Under the pieces are notes generated by a model, which saw nothing but the letters and a program-made list of their open reading frames with translations, was not told the DNA's origin and made no database searches. A program made the position numbers and the translations under genes. Of a DNA stretch of 64,000 bases, positions 48,000 to 59,520 are shown in pieces. Location: assembly GCA_014773175.1 (NCBI GenBank), contig VXCM01003123.1, positions 161,120 to 225,119 on the forward strand, read 5' to 3'. Position 1 is the first letter of the stretch; every line of letters starts with the position of its first letter. The stretch is from Lucifuga dentata. Taxonomy: Eukaryota; Chordata; Actinopteri; Ophidiiformes; Bythitidae.

Positions 48000-48429
48000 G
48001 GTAAGTAAGCAACCACCTGTAGGCCCACTTCTGCTGTAAAAAAAAAAAAGACAGTAATGGCAAAAACAGACATACAGTATACCCAGACTGCAGACTGATT
48101 GAATGTAACTCCTTTTGGAATAAAACCAATATTTCAGGCCAGACATCCTGCACTGTTCCAAGATATGTAATGCAGACTGATAGCAAACATCTTGATTCAG
48201 CAGAGAGGAATAATGCCAATCCCTGGATCTGTCAGATATGGGCTCAGTCACAGTGGGTAGGGGACAGTACATGCAGGCTCAGGTCAGACCAGCTCTTTCT
48301 GCAGATCTCTCTCCTGCTGGATATCCACCTTCAGAGCTGCTGTATAGGCAAAGAGCAGATTTGATTTCTCCACTGAACACTACTCAACCCTTGACCTCCT
48401 TCCCCTCACAGCCCGAGCCATCCCAAGCA

Positions 48430-48443
48430 GTTGCTATGGTTAC
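48430..48443. promoter_or_regulatory. RFX X-box-like site
   Basis: GTTGCTATGGTTAC, 430 bp from the previous site. Motif match only. Confidence 0.28.
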
Positions 48444-48518
48444 TGTAAATCAGGGAAGTAGCAGTAGTTGTATCCTACAGTGCAGAGCTGCTGTGACCAT
48501 TAATAGGGGTAGTTATAC

Positions 48519-48790
48519 AAAGGTTGACTGATAAATTCTGAGCTAGCATAGAAAGCTGAAGCTCAGAGGCATTACAGTTTATTGATTTTCAACATAATCC
48601 ACTTTGAAACACTGGATTATGATGCTTTTCCTGGCTGTCCAAAAAATTCTCCACATATTATCAAGAAACAGATTTTGACCTAAAGCCATTTTCATGTTTA
48701 GAAAGAAGTCTGACAGGCCAAATCAGGTGTGTAAGGTGGGTGCGGAGCTAGTTCAAAGCCACAGTCATGGATAGCAGATGCATGCTGTCC
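48519..48790 (-). pseudogene. mariner-type transposase relic, C-terminal part
   Basis: On the minus strand from about 48760 the translation reads APHPPYTPDLACQTSF and, after a frame break, LNMKMALGQNLFLDN, then CFKVDYVENQ. HPPYSPDLAP is the signature around the last catalytic Asp of mariner transposases, and the following blocks also fit (FLFPKLKMxLKG). The frame breaks and the lost proline show it is dead. The terminal sequence near 48519-48541 may be the element's end. Confidence 0.6.
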
Positions 48791-50206
48791 ATCTTCTGAC
48801 TAACTAACAGACCCTTCCTTACAGTTCTTGCTCTCCCAGGCCTTGCTGTGTCCGGCTTAGAACTTATCAATCAACTGAGTCAAGTCCCTCATGAGGTCTA
48901 ATTGAATATATCTGAGAAACATGTCCCCGTTGATAAATTACCGATGTATTTCGGAGCTTGAACAAGGTGACAGCATGTACTATGTGCCAGCAGAGCACGG
49001 AGTGTGATGATTTGACAATGAGGGGGAGATCCTGTTTAAAAATACAATCATGTCTGAGCACAGTGAGTGTGTGTGTGTGTGTGTGTGTGTGTATCCATTT
49101 GTGTATATATGTGTCCAAGCGTGTGAGGATGTGTTGACTCGGTGCCAGTGCCAGCTCCCCGCGTGCCAGCCCTGCAGTCTGGTAAGGCAGAGCAGCATGT
49201 CGGCTGCGCAGCTGCACGCAGACAGCTCCCATTGGTCGAGGTTAACGAGGTAGAGAGCACATCTGCACCAGAGCAGGACAAGGATGAGTGGGGACACAAC
49301 AGAAGCTGCCTCGCTCTGTTTGTGTGGAGAGAGAGAGAGGAGACTGGACTGAGAATGGTGTGTAACTGTGGATTGTCAGACAGTGTCAGACAGAAGGAAA
49401 ATATAATTTCTTCTTATAGATTATTAGTTACATTCATCTTCCCGTGTGTGCTGTATGTTATGTGTGAAAATATCTGTGCATGTAAGCAGCAGAGGTTAAA
49501 ACTATGGAAACACCTCTTCATAAAGCAAAGCCAAAATCACATTAAAGGCCTTGTATACATAAAATAACCACACAGGTGTTTTCAAGTATTTGGCTGATTA
49601 GACCAATTCTCAGCAATGTGTGGGTATGATTGATTGATTATTGATTGATTGATATCTCTTGACTCTCCCGTTAGTTTAGTTGCAACTGTGGATGGAGCAG
49701 CTAGGCTACATTTACACTACTGTGTGTAACTGACCTGATTTGAATCTTTTGCTCACATACAGCACATATTGGATATACATTGTGAAGACGTAAATGGTAA
49801 ACAACCAAAAAAACACATGGAATCAGATCCTCACATTCGTTTTGAGGCACATGCATATATGGAAATAAATCAGATTTGTATCTGATTTGTAACTGTAGCT
49901 CTACAGACTTTGCGATTCAGGCTAACGTAGGCAAAAGATAATGATCATGAGAGAATCGTGATGAAATCTTTGCTCATCAATCCAAAATGGTGTTCCTAGA
50001 TCACAGTTTGTCCACTGACTGCAAATTTTGTGTTTTTAAGCAGCCTGCATCAAATTCTGACAGTTTCAGAAATATAGAACTAAAATCACACTGCCATGAT
50101 CCAAACCAGATGGATGACAAGTTGATAATGTGTTTCTGTTGCCATAGCTTGTTTTCTAGCTTTTTCAGTGTTATGACTCATCAGGCAATCTGACAGGCAT
50201 CGAATG
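48791..50206. other. Intergenic, no gene seen
   Basis: Contains the (GT)n at 49067-49092 and a small (ATTG)n block at about 49627-49655. No exon recognised. Confidence 0.45.
49067..49092. repeat. (GT)13 microsatellite
   Basis: Uninterrupted dinucleotide run. Confidence 0.95.
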
Positions 50207-50455
50207 TAAAGGACCATACCGGCAATTGTGCATGTTTGAGCCTAATATATTCAATTTCATACATGTTACGTTACTGACAATCATTTCCCAAAGGATAAAA
50301 CCATATTTCAACTTGCCTGATATTCTGCAAAATCTCTTAATCTTTCAAAATCAAATATTCAAGCAATATACCCACCTTAAAAACTGATGTTTCGCCTGCT
50401 AATAGTTTCGCAGCCTTATGAATCTACCAACTTACCAGTATGGTCCTTTATAGGA
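50206..50455 (-). mobile_element. TTAAAGGACC MITE, truncated copy in a head-to-head pair
   Basis: taaaggaccataccggcaat through tgatgtttcgcctgctaata, then a jump to a terminal-repeat end at 50430-50453 (accagtatggtcctttatag). The centre has been lost. Confidence 0.8.
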
Positions 50456-51010
50456 CCTACCAACTTACCAGTATGGCCCTTTAATGGTCCTTTAAAGGAC
50501 CATACTGTTTCCAGGACCATACTGTTTCCTAAAACATAATACTGGAGCAATATATATTTGATTTCTTTTCCTATCTTCCAGACTGCCATTGGTTTCAGTT
50601 CTTTCCTGTATGCTATTAAAATCCACTTGCAGAGACTTGAAACGCGCCTCAGATAAATCATCCATCACAGCAAACACAACATCTACTGCATGTTTTGTCA
50701 AAGAAACACAATTTAGCTGTTCAAACACAGAGCTGCACAGAAGAAAATGCATGTCACACCAGGGAATATAGTCCCAAATGGATTTTACAGAGAACTTAAT
50801 AACGACCCTTCTACATTCAGACATGGGTGTTAGCATGCAAAACATTAAATTTTAAGGTGGGTGTATCACTTGAACATTTGATTTTGAAAGACTAGGGGTT
50901 TGGCAAAATGACAGGAAAACTAAAATATGGTTTTATGTTTTGGAAAATGGTTGTCAGTAACTTAACATGAATGCAGACAGCATTTATTGGGCTTAAATAT
51001 GCAAAACAAC
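50456..51010 (+). mobile_element. TTAAAGGACC MITE, second copy of the pair
   Basis: Starts at the palindromic junction ggtcctttaaaggaccatac (50487-50506). It contains a perfect 17-bp tandem (aggaccatactgtttcc at 50496-50512 and 50513-50529) and ends at gcttaaatatgcaaaacaac, lacking the final GGTCCTTTAA. A 32-bp duplication (ctaccaacttaccagtatgg) lies at 50424-50487. Confidence 0.8.
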
Positions 51011-53174
51011 AATCAGAATCTGACACAGATTATAGCTAAGACTTTGTCATATCCTAATCACAATGTGACATGCATCACACAGTTTGCAGGAGGAATTATG
51101 GTGTGACATACACTTTTATGATTTCATTAGTACATGTAGTTTGAACTAGACTCTCATCATAGCTCCACCCAAACCTGAAAACAAATAGTCTAATCAGCCA
51201 GAATAACTCAAAACACCTGTGTGGGTGAGTGTGGGCCTTTAATTTGCAGCGTCTCTAAAAGAGGTTTGACAACGTGGGTTTTCAGACGTCATGAGCCTGC
51301 TAACAGGGTCTCTGCTCAAATTACAGAGCATTGTTACAGAAACTAATATGAATAACAAAAGCGAGAAGTCATGCAAAACTTGACAGTCAACATGCAAAAC
51401 TGTTTTGGCAAAGAGGCAAAGTTGATAATGCCCAATACTTTCTCTTCAAAAAAAATTTTTTTTCATTAGTTTTGGTAGGCTTGTATTTTCTACATTGGCC
51501 CAACTGGAGGCTTTCAATCTTGAAAGTTTCTCCAAATAAGCCACAGTTCAAGACTACAGCCTTGGAGGAGAACTCAAACTATCTTAATGGCAAAGGGTGA
51601 CCCGACTCGTCATCAGGGACTTGAAATTCATCCATATGTGAGTGTATGCTTGTTTATGCATGTGTTACCCTCTGTCTGACTAAGGTCTGCTGCTAAGTAT
51701 GAATGCGAGTGCACTGGGTCGTGCAAAATATGTCTATGTGGTTAATGGTGTTGGAATGCACTTGTGCACTTGCACAGCACAGTAATATCTGTCCAGGACA
51801 GTAGCATGTAGTGATTGTTGCTTACACAGCCTATTTACATTAGAAAGCCCTGCAACAATAGACACTCTCACTATGTAGATCCGATAGCTGGGGGTTTTAG
51901 CGTTGAAGCCCATCGTCCTTATTGTCTGTGTCACCCAGGGAATGTAGAATTAACAGATTAGCCGACCGGAGGGGGAGGAAAATGGCTGCATCTGCTGTTT
52001 GATTTATAAAAGGGAAGACAGTTGTGATTGTTTGAGCAGGCATATATGAATTCATGTCTATTTGAGGATAATGAGTGAAACCTTATGCACACAGGACCTG
52101 ATGAATGCAAGTAGGCCTTGATAATGTGCTGAGGCGAGCATCTCCCTTTCCTTCTTTTCCTCCTTTTATCGTGAGTGAGTGTGTGCATGAGTCTATGAAA
52201 TGAAGCGTATGTGGATGTGAGGCAGATGGAGAGAAACAGAGAGAAAGAGGGCAGACATATTCCTCTTTACCTTGGATTCACTGGCTGACTCACTGCAGAT
52301 GGAGGACTTTTTTCATGCTGCATTGCTACGCGGTTCTCTTTACTGCTTTATTTTTTGACACTCCTCCCCAAGGATGTTGGAGTCCTAAGGAGCCTCCTGA
52401 CTGTGATTAATATAACAGGCTGCCGTTACTGACTGACATTTGAGTTCTCCTCCTGCACCATTACACACATGGCTCATTCTTTATCACACGGGTTATGGCG
52501 AGGCTCACGTCATGCTACATGGGAGGGACTGCAGCAGAATATTCAAACCTCCATCTGACTCTCCATCTATTTTTCTTTTTTTTTCATTTTGTACTAATGT
52601 CCGTCATTCTTTCGCTGCTTCTCTCAAATCCTTTATCTCTCTACCACCTTCAGACACACCTGCAATGATTCTATCTGTATTACAAGTAGATTACAAATGT
52701 ATTGCTAGAAGTTGGCAGGCCAACTTAAATGAAATTCAGCTATCCATCATCAAACATACCTCCCTCTGCTCAGTTATTTATGCTGGGGAAGTTTGTGGTC
52801 TAATTAAAGAGCGGCTTGGGTNCCTCCCTCTGCTCAGTTATTTATGCTGGGGAAGTTTGTGGTCTAATTAAAGAGCGGCTTGGGTGTTTATCAGGCTTGA
52901 GTTGTGTTTTGAAGAGCTCCATCACAGCAACGCCCCCTGTGGTACAAATCAAAAATGGGTCAGAGTCTCAAAATATCAGAAGAGGAGCCTTATTATCGTT
53001 TCTGTGTGTTGTCAAGCTTCACAGTCACTTCATCATGGTCGATTAAAAACTCTCAGCGACAGGTCAGCACATGTGGAGATGGTGAGTCAGTGGGAGGAGA
53101 GAGACACTGGCTCTAAATGTCAAAGACACGCTGTGTGTGTGTGTGTCCATCCATCCAAAGTAAACTCTTGCTTT
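51011..53174. other. Intergenic with one artefactual duplication, no gene seen
   Basis: Unique sequence. Contains the N-flanked duplication at 52759-52885 and a CTCF-like motif at 52931-52942. No exon recognised. Confidence 0.45.
52928..52946 (-). promoter_or_regulatory. CTCF-like motif, minus orientation
   Basis: On the minus strand accacagggggcgttgc matches the CTCF core CAGGGGGCG. Motif match only. Confidence 0.33.
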
Positions 53175-54008
53175 TTATCTTCTGGAGTCTAAAGTCTTTT
53201 TTTTTTTTTTTTTTTTTNTTTTTTTTTTTTTTTTTTTGCAATTTTACTTTTCATTGAATTTGTCTTTTATTTGCAACCTAACTGGCTACACTGAAAAAAC
53301 AAAAACTTTACTAGACAGGATGACATATAATACTTTGGTTTGCAAAAAGGTTAAAAAAAAACAAAAAAAAACCTTTCCTACCAACCCTGCCATCTCTTTG
53401 CTTATATAGAAAATGTGAGATTATAAAAAATATTTAAATTTTAATGAAATTCTATGGAGAAATCAGTAATTTCTAGAAAAAAAGACAATAATTCAGAATA
53501 TTATTGAATCCAGATCGTAAAGAATTTCGAGAAAACAAAAGTCAAACAAAACAATTGAATGTTCACTCTAAAATGTCTCTTTAAATAAAGGTCTAAAAAA
53601 AAAAAAACAGCATTTTGTTTAGTTGCAGAGTGAAATACTCAATTAAAAATGGATCATCTGACAGTCAAGTGTGGGAAAAATTGTCTGCAATCAATCACCA
53701 AAAATGTATCTTGCTTTTTTAAAAGAATGAATTTAGAAAAAATTCCATTTTTTTTAAATTTTCATTTGTTTATTAATTTTTTTTCTAGAATTGGGTAGTA
53801 AATCAAAAACATTTTAAATCAATTTTTGATTCATGATGCTTTCTTCATTTAATTTTTTAAAATAGTTTTCTCTTAGATTTATAATACAATTTCAGAATCA
53901 AGAATTTTTCTTTAAATTTCTTGTAATCGCTACCGCAGTTTTTTCGGCGGCAAATGAAAAGCAAATTGAGCAAAGCAAAGAAATTACTTTAGACTCCAGA
54001 GGTGTTAA
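53175..54008. mobile_element. TTAA-type element, CTCTGGAGTC ends
   Basis: Left cttctggagtctaaagtc and right actttagactccagaggtgt are inverted copies. The right end is followed by TTAA, the left TTAA has decayed. The ends match the start of the 18.8-kb element (cctctggggtctaaagtc), so both belong to one family. The interior is AT-rich with a T41 run containing an N at 53218. Confidence 0.6.
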
Positions 54009-55053
54009 GAAGAAAATATACATACATCATATCCAGTATCTTCCTCTCTGATTTGATTTCTGATCAAAACCTAAACATGGGCTCTAAACCACTTAAAATC
54101 CATTCTCCAGTGGAAATCTGGGGACGGTCCTGCACATGTGCAACTGTAAGTGAACACCTGGCTGCTGGTATATGTGCCTAACTTTGCATTTGTGTGTGTC
54201 ATTAAAAGATGCGTGGGCAGTTAAATATATATACACAGAGAGGTGTGCTGCAGCTGCACCTGTCTGTCTGCATGTGCACCAAAGTGTGATGATGCAAAGA
54301 TGTTCATGTTGGTGTGAGCCTGTCAGGACTGAAGTGCAGGCTGAAGGCATTTGGGTGCTCTTGATAGAAAATCAAGCACTCACTGGTCTTCCTCCTCCTC
54401 CTCCTCCTCCTCCTCCCTCCCCCCAAACTCCCCATGTAGCATTCTACTTCACCTCCAACAACACTGGATCTGTCTTGAAATACATCCATCCCTGCTTGTC
54501 ATTTTTCCAGGATCAAGTCATAATGTCTTATTTTCCTCCAGAGTTAAAAAAAAAAGTTTTTCCTGCGTAATGCTAAAATTTGTCTTGTTTATAAAAACTT
54601 CACCTGTTACAAAAAAATGAATCATGTCAGTGTCTTAAAATAACATGGAATATTGTTTTCATGTCAAGATAGATTCTCTAATAGGAGCTGTAATGTATTG
54701 CTTTGGAAACAAATGAAATAACCCCAGCAATTCTGGATGTTAAAGTGCTACAGATATACAAACCATGGATGCACTCACACACACTTCGCAAACAACCTCA
54801 ACACAACTGAGATGAAGATTCCTTCAAAGTATGCAATGAGAATGAGGAAGTACATCAAGCACTGCAGAAAAGAACATTCCTGAATGTGATTAAAATTTGC
54901 AAATTACAGTTCTATGGCCAAGTGATGCAATAAGAGAAATTCCAAAATGTCATGGTAACCAGGAAGGCAAACATGCAATAAATGTGACAATGATCCTCAT
55001 ATGTCAATCAGATCAAAGATTATAGCTATGTTCCAAGATATTAACCATGGACC
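54009..55053. other. Intergenic, no gene seen
   Basis: Unique sequence with the (CCT)n at 54389. No exon recognised. Confidence 0.45.
54389..54420. repeat. (CCT)n microsatellite
   Basis: About nine trinucleotide units. Confidence 0.95.
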
Positions 55054-55573
55054 AGGACCATATCAGTGATTTTGCGTGTTTAAAACCAATAAATACCACC
55101 CTCATAAAACCATATTTTAGTTTTCCTGTTTTTTTTTTTTTTCCCCCCCAAATCCCCTGATCTTCAAAATCAAATATTCAGTTGACAGACCCACCTTAAT
55201 GTTCAATGAAGAAGGCATGATAATTTTAATTTCTTGGTAAAAGCTGTCTTTTCCTGAGACTATATTCCCTGGTGGAGACATGCTCCATATTGATTAAGTA
55301 AAGTGATATAATCAAAAAAAAACAAACAAAAAACTTAATAGATGTCATGTTTGCTGTGATGGATTACGTATCTCAAACATGTTTAAAGTCTCTACAAGTT
55401 GATTTTAATAGCATACTGAAATGAACTGAAAACTGTGACAGTCTGGAAGGTAGGAAAAAAAATTCCAATTTACTGCTTCAGTAGTATATTTTAGGAAATA
55501 ATTGTCAGTAACATGTATATAGGTTGTATATATTAGGCTCAAACATGCAAAACCACCGGCATAGTCCTTTAAG
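55054..55573 (-). mobile_element. TTAAAGGACC MITE copy
   Basis: Left end aggaccatatcagtgatttt, right end caccggcatagtcctttaa. Internal blocks tctacaagttgattttaata and gacagtctggaaggtaggaa are as in the other reverse copies. Confidence 0.85.
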
Positions 55574-58500
55574 GATAGTGAAAAAGCAGAAAATACATGC
55601 ACAATGGCTGCCTAAAGGACAGACAGGAGACACGAAGAAGAAGACGTGATAATGTGGGAGGATTCTTCTTCTGCATTTACTGTCTTTTATATCGTTCTCG
55701 GATGCTCTGACACTTCAGGAACATCTCTCTCTCTCTCTCTCATTTGACACTTGTGGTGCTGTTAGAAATATTACTGTATGTGTTACATGTCTTGGGTTTT
55801 TTGAAAAACGCACATCTGCACACACGAACGCACCACCACGCAGTGCAGCAAATACACTGATTGCATTTTTTGGCTCCATTTTCTTTGGCATGGTGACGAG
55901 TCTTTTTTTTTTTCCCCCTCTCACATGGTTGAAATGAAATCCAATTATATATGTAATGGCTCTCCAACTCTTTTACTTTGAAGGAGTCGGCTTGCTTGAG
56001 TCACCACTGTTGGATCCAAATGCGTTCAGTAAATCAGTGATGTGCAATAGTGCAATAGGGATTTAAAAATTATGTGTATGTGTGTGCGCATGCATGTGTG
56101 TATGTGTTGAAGTGGTTTGATCTCTCTTTTTGGGTAACTAAAGTTAAGAAGTGACTGAACTATCACAGTTGTGCTGCATGCTTTAGCGTTGGCTGCATAT
56201 TTGCATATTTTAATTAAAAGACTTGAATTTTGAATTAATCTCTTCCTAAATTTATGGGGTAATTATATGGTGTTTGTCCTTGACTTGGCAGCATCACCCA
56301 CCCATGAATAAATTCATCATAGCCTTCTGATGGCAGGCAAAGTTACGCTGACACCTGAAAACTTTGTTTCGTCCCGCTTACCCCTCAATTAGGCCTATTT
56401 TACTTTCTTTTCTGACATAATAAATCACATACTGTCACATGGTTTTTGTCATCAGGCTCTTGTGACAATTTGATCACAAGTTATGTGAGCACGCACAGTA
56501 GGTGCTTGTGTGCAAGAGAAGAGGGAGACCGTGCATGTATGCTTTGGTTTCTAAATACCCAGCGCACTTGCTAAAATAAAAGGTCTCTTTGATGAATCAG
56601 AAATGAATTAGGGTCGTGTTTCCATAGTAACCTGTGTAAGCTGCTGTGTGCTTAAAGTTGCTGACTGTTCAAAGAGACTGTCACCTCTCAGTTATCAGAT
56701 CTTTAGATGAGTAGCTGTTGTTGTGGCCACTGAGGACGTTTCCAGACCTGTAGTCCATTTGTTCTGGTCTGAATTGGGAACTTAACTGTTAAATGTCATA
56801 TTTGCTGTTTGGTTTGGTTCGATTTGATGAGGCGGTNGGGGGGGGGGGGGTCAAAATCAAAATACAGAAGCAAAAGTCATGTGAGGAGGCTCATTCTGTT
56901 CATTAGTCAGAAATATCTAGGGCAGAAGAAAGGAAATCAAAACAGGAAAAAGTTTGCCATGATAGGATAACTAAATAATGTGGAACAAAGAAGGAATTTG
57001 GATACTTTCCTACATTTGCATTTTGGACATTTATCAAGCAAACTATGGCAACAGAAGCTGAATTTGACTTCACTTTTCACTTTTGCTTCACTTTATGTGA
57101 AGATGATGTGCTGCCTTCAGACATGCAACAGAGCAAGAAACCACAGATCTGAACTTTTTGTTTTTTTATTTTTATTTTTTTAGCTTCTACACCAGGTAGG
57201 TAATGTCTGGTGGTTCAGGAACTGCTGGGTGGAGCTCACAAGACTGAACAACAATGGCTGGTCAAATGCAAGCTCCCCCCAGCCCAAAGAGGTGTACGGC
57301 CCTTTTATTGCACTCAATAAAACAGCAACCACAAGGTTCCAAGACTTTTGAAGAAGCTGGAAAACTGCAGAAAATTGTGGATCTCATATACAAAAGCCTT
57401 CTTTGCTTTTTGGCTTTTCTCCTTCTGTTGTCAGTAATTTTTCTTTCTGAGGTTTGCAATTTTCTGTTCTCTATGTTTTCTCTAACCTGTGGATATACAC
57501 AAAACTACAAAACAGAGTAAAGGAAACAATTTCCTTGATTCCTTCAGTTGCTTGTGTTGTTGTGTCTGCAGTGGTGAAGTTTTGTATAGAAATAATGTGG
57601 CTGTTGCACTACAGATGTCACTTGCTCTTATTTCCATAATCTTCTTGGTGCTTGAAGTGTGGTGAAATGCCAGCAAGGAACTCACTGAAGGAGTCACGTT
57701 GTTCCTACTCCACATATCTCTTTGTAACAAGTAGTTTATGTAAGTCAGAAGGTGCCTAGTGATCAGCTGGAGACCTGGTTGATTTTTGTCTTGCGATGTT
57801 TTCATCAGTAGCTGAAATTGAACAACTTTCCATTCTCTCCAAAACTTGATGCATTCCTTCCAGATCAGAGCTCCATCCTTCTCCACCTGTTGTCACCTCT
57901 GGTACTGCTAGTGTCTGAGTACATTATGATTAGGCATGTGATAGGAAATGAAGAAACCCGGAGTGAGTCCGATTATGGCAGAGGAACTTTAAGCTAACCA
58001 GAGCAATCAGGGCCAAAGGTCNACCCGGAGTGAGTCCGATTATGGCAGAGGAACTTTAAGCTAACCAGAGCAATCAGGGCCAAAGGTCACATGCCATTCA
58101 TCAGTGTCTGCTCCGATCCATGCCACTTCAGATACTAATTACTCACACACTTTCTACTACAATAGAATTATATCTAGAGTTGTTTAAAACAGAAAATTAG
58201 CATAGAATGTGATTGTTTTATCTGTATATTTTATCATTAATTGACAATTTGTAAGGTAATTTTGTTTTCAATGTTTTAAACTTCCTACAAACCATTTTTT
58301 CCATCAAACATAATCAAAAGTAACGAAGTTAGCTGGAAATCTGCTCAATCTGGCAAACCTGCTGATTCAGATTCTAAACCTGACTTTTGACCACTATTTG
58401 TCTACCTGGCCTTTGATGATGCTCTAATCTGTTTTTTAGGTAAAGACAGCTTCAGCTTCACCTGTCTGTCTTCAATTGAGTCCTATCCCTGTAGCCTCCC

Positions 58501-58850
58501 GCATGACAAAAACATGTGATGAATCCGTCCCTTACCTGAAGACTAGTAATTGCTGACATTGTGTTTCTGAATTGGCAAAACAAGAGCTTTGGTAGCCTTG
58601 GTTCCCACATCCTTTACTGAAGTAAATTTAGTGATATTATACTGAGTTGTTCTCCTGTGGCAGGTGACAGACAATCAGTCAGGTGCAAGATTGAATAACG
58701 CTCACCTGCTCTCAGAGGAGATGATGACTGACACGCCAAAATAAGCAGGACTGCTGAGGAAACACTGCTTAGTGCTAAACTGTTTGCCATGAAAACACAT
58801 TTCCTCTTAATTCTGGCTGTTCATTTGTGAATTCCTTACCACTATTACAT
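55574..58850. other. Intergenic with one artefactual duplication, no gene seen
   Basis: Holds an X-box-like motif at 56618-56631, an N within a G-run at 56837 and the N-flanked duplication at 57956-58088. An open frame at 57482-57886 (minus, 134 codons) shows no recognisable domain. I do not call it a gene. Confidence 0.5.
56618..56631. promoter_or_regulatory. RFX X-box-like site
   Basis: GTTTCCATAGTAAC, inverse GTTACTATGGAAAC. Weak match, motif only. Confidence 0.22.
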
Positions 58851-58859
58851 GAAATTGCT

Positions 58860-58970
58860 CTTTCATTCAACCTTTATTTCATCTTGAAGGACCATTGAGG
58901 AACAATCCTCGTTTGCAAACGGTGTCAAGCTACACACAAAAAAGAAAAAAAAGGCAATAATAATGATAAA
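58860..58970 (+). repeat. Dispersed repeat, possible
   Basis: ttcaacctttatttcatctt, gaaggaccattgaggaacaa, tcctcgtttgcaaac resembles the frequent fish repeat beginning ttatttaaccaggaaggtcc, cattgagattaaaatctc. Weak similarity. Confidence 0.35.
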
Positions 58971-59284
58971 ATCAAGTTAGAAACATGCCACACAACTAAA
59001 ATTCACTTCTGACAGAGCATCATTTAGCTAATGCATAATCAGACTAAATACAGTTCCTGAATTCAGAGGTTAAAAGCAAATCAGGCCTTTGAAATGGCTA
59101 AGTTATACCAGAGAGTTCAGCTTTAAGGTGCTCTGCAGGGAAGATTATTCTTCTGGTTTCATTTCTGATTGGTGGAATATGGAGCATAAGTCTTTTCTCT
59201 GAACATGCACCAACTGTTAGTAAGAGGAGGTAATATAATCTAACTGGAAGCTAATTTAGTAAAATTTTGTAAATGAACACATAG

Positions 59285-59520
59285 CAATGATAGTCATGTT
59301 TTATAGCCAGCCAATATACATTATATATTATTCTATATGTATTATACATATTACAATATATATTATTCTATGTATTATTTTTACTGCTTATAATTGCTCA
59401 TTTTGTATTTTTTGTCTTGTTTTGTACTGTATTTTGATTACTTGGAATTTTGGAGTCCAACACAAATTTCCTTCTGGGACAAAAAGTCTAAAAAGTCAAA
59501 AAAGTATATCTTATCTTATC
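59285..59520 (+). repeat. LINE-like 3' tail, (TTATC)n end
   Basis: AT-rich body, then ttggagtccaacacaaattt, ccttctgggacaaaaagtct and a short tcttatcttatc tail. The CAAATTTCCTTCxGGGACAA block and the tandem tail are typical of fish LINE 3' ends. Confidence 0.5.

Larger units (their letters stand above)
44706..48518. other. Intergenic, no gene seen
   Basis: Contains (GA)n at 45211-45256, the GGGAA minisatellite at 47036-47100 and X-box-like motifs at 47986 and 48430. Open frames over the GGGAA block are low complexity. No exon recognised. Confidence 0.5.

Noticed and set aside
48867..49299. Overlapping open frames of 83 to 121 codons on the minus strand.
   Set aside because: They include translated (GT)n repeat and no recognisable domain.
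6124..50661. Short open frames at 6124-6333, 10875-11147, 20954-21148 and 50416-50661 share a peptide like NELKPMxVWKVxK and could look like a small gene family.
   Set aside because: They all fall inside TTAAAGGACC MITE copies. The shared peptide is a by-product of repeat DNA, with different frame breaks in each copy.
52440..52871. 143-codon open frame on the plus strand.
   Set aside because: It runs across the artefactual duplication and N at 52822, so its C-terminal part is an assembly product. No domain seen.
57482..57886. 134-codon open frame on the minus strand without microsatellite content.
   Set aside because: No family recognised, no splice partners found, and such a length is expected by chance in 64 kb. 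It is the least easily dismissed of the non-suco frames.
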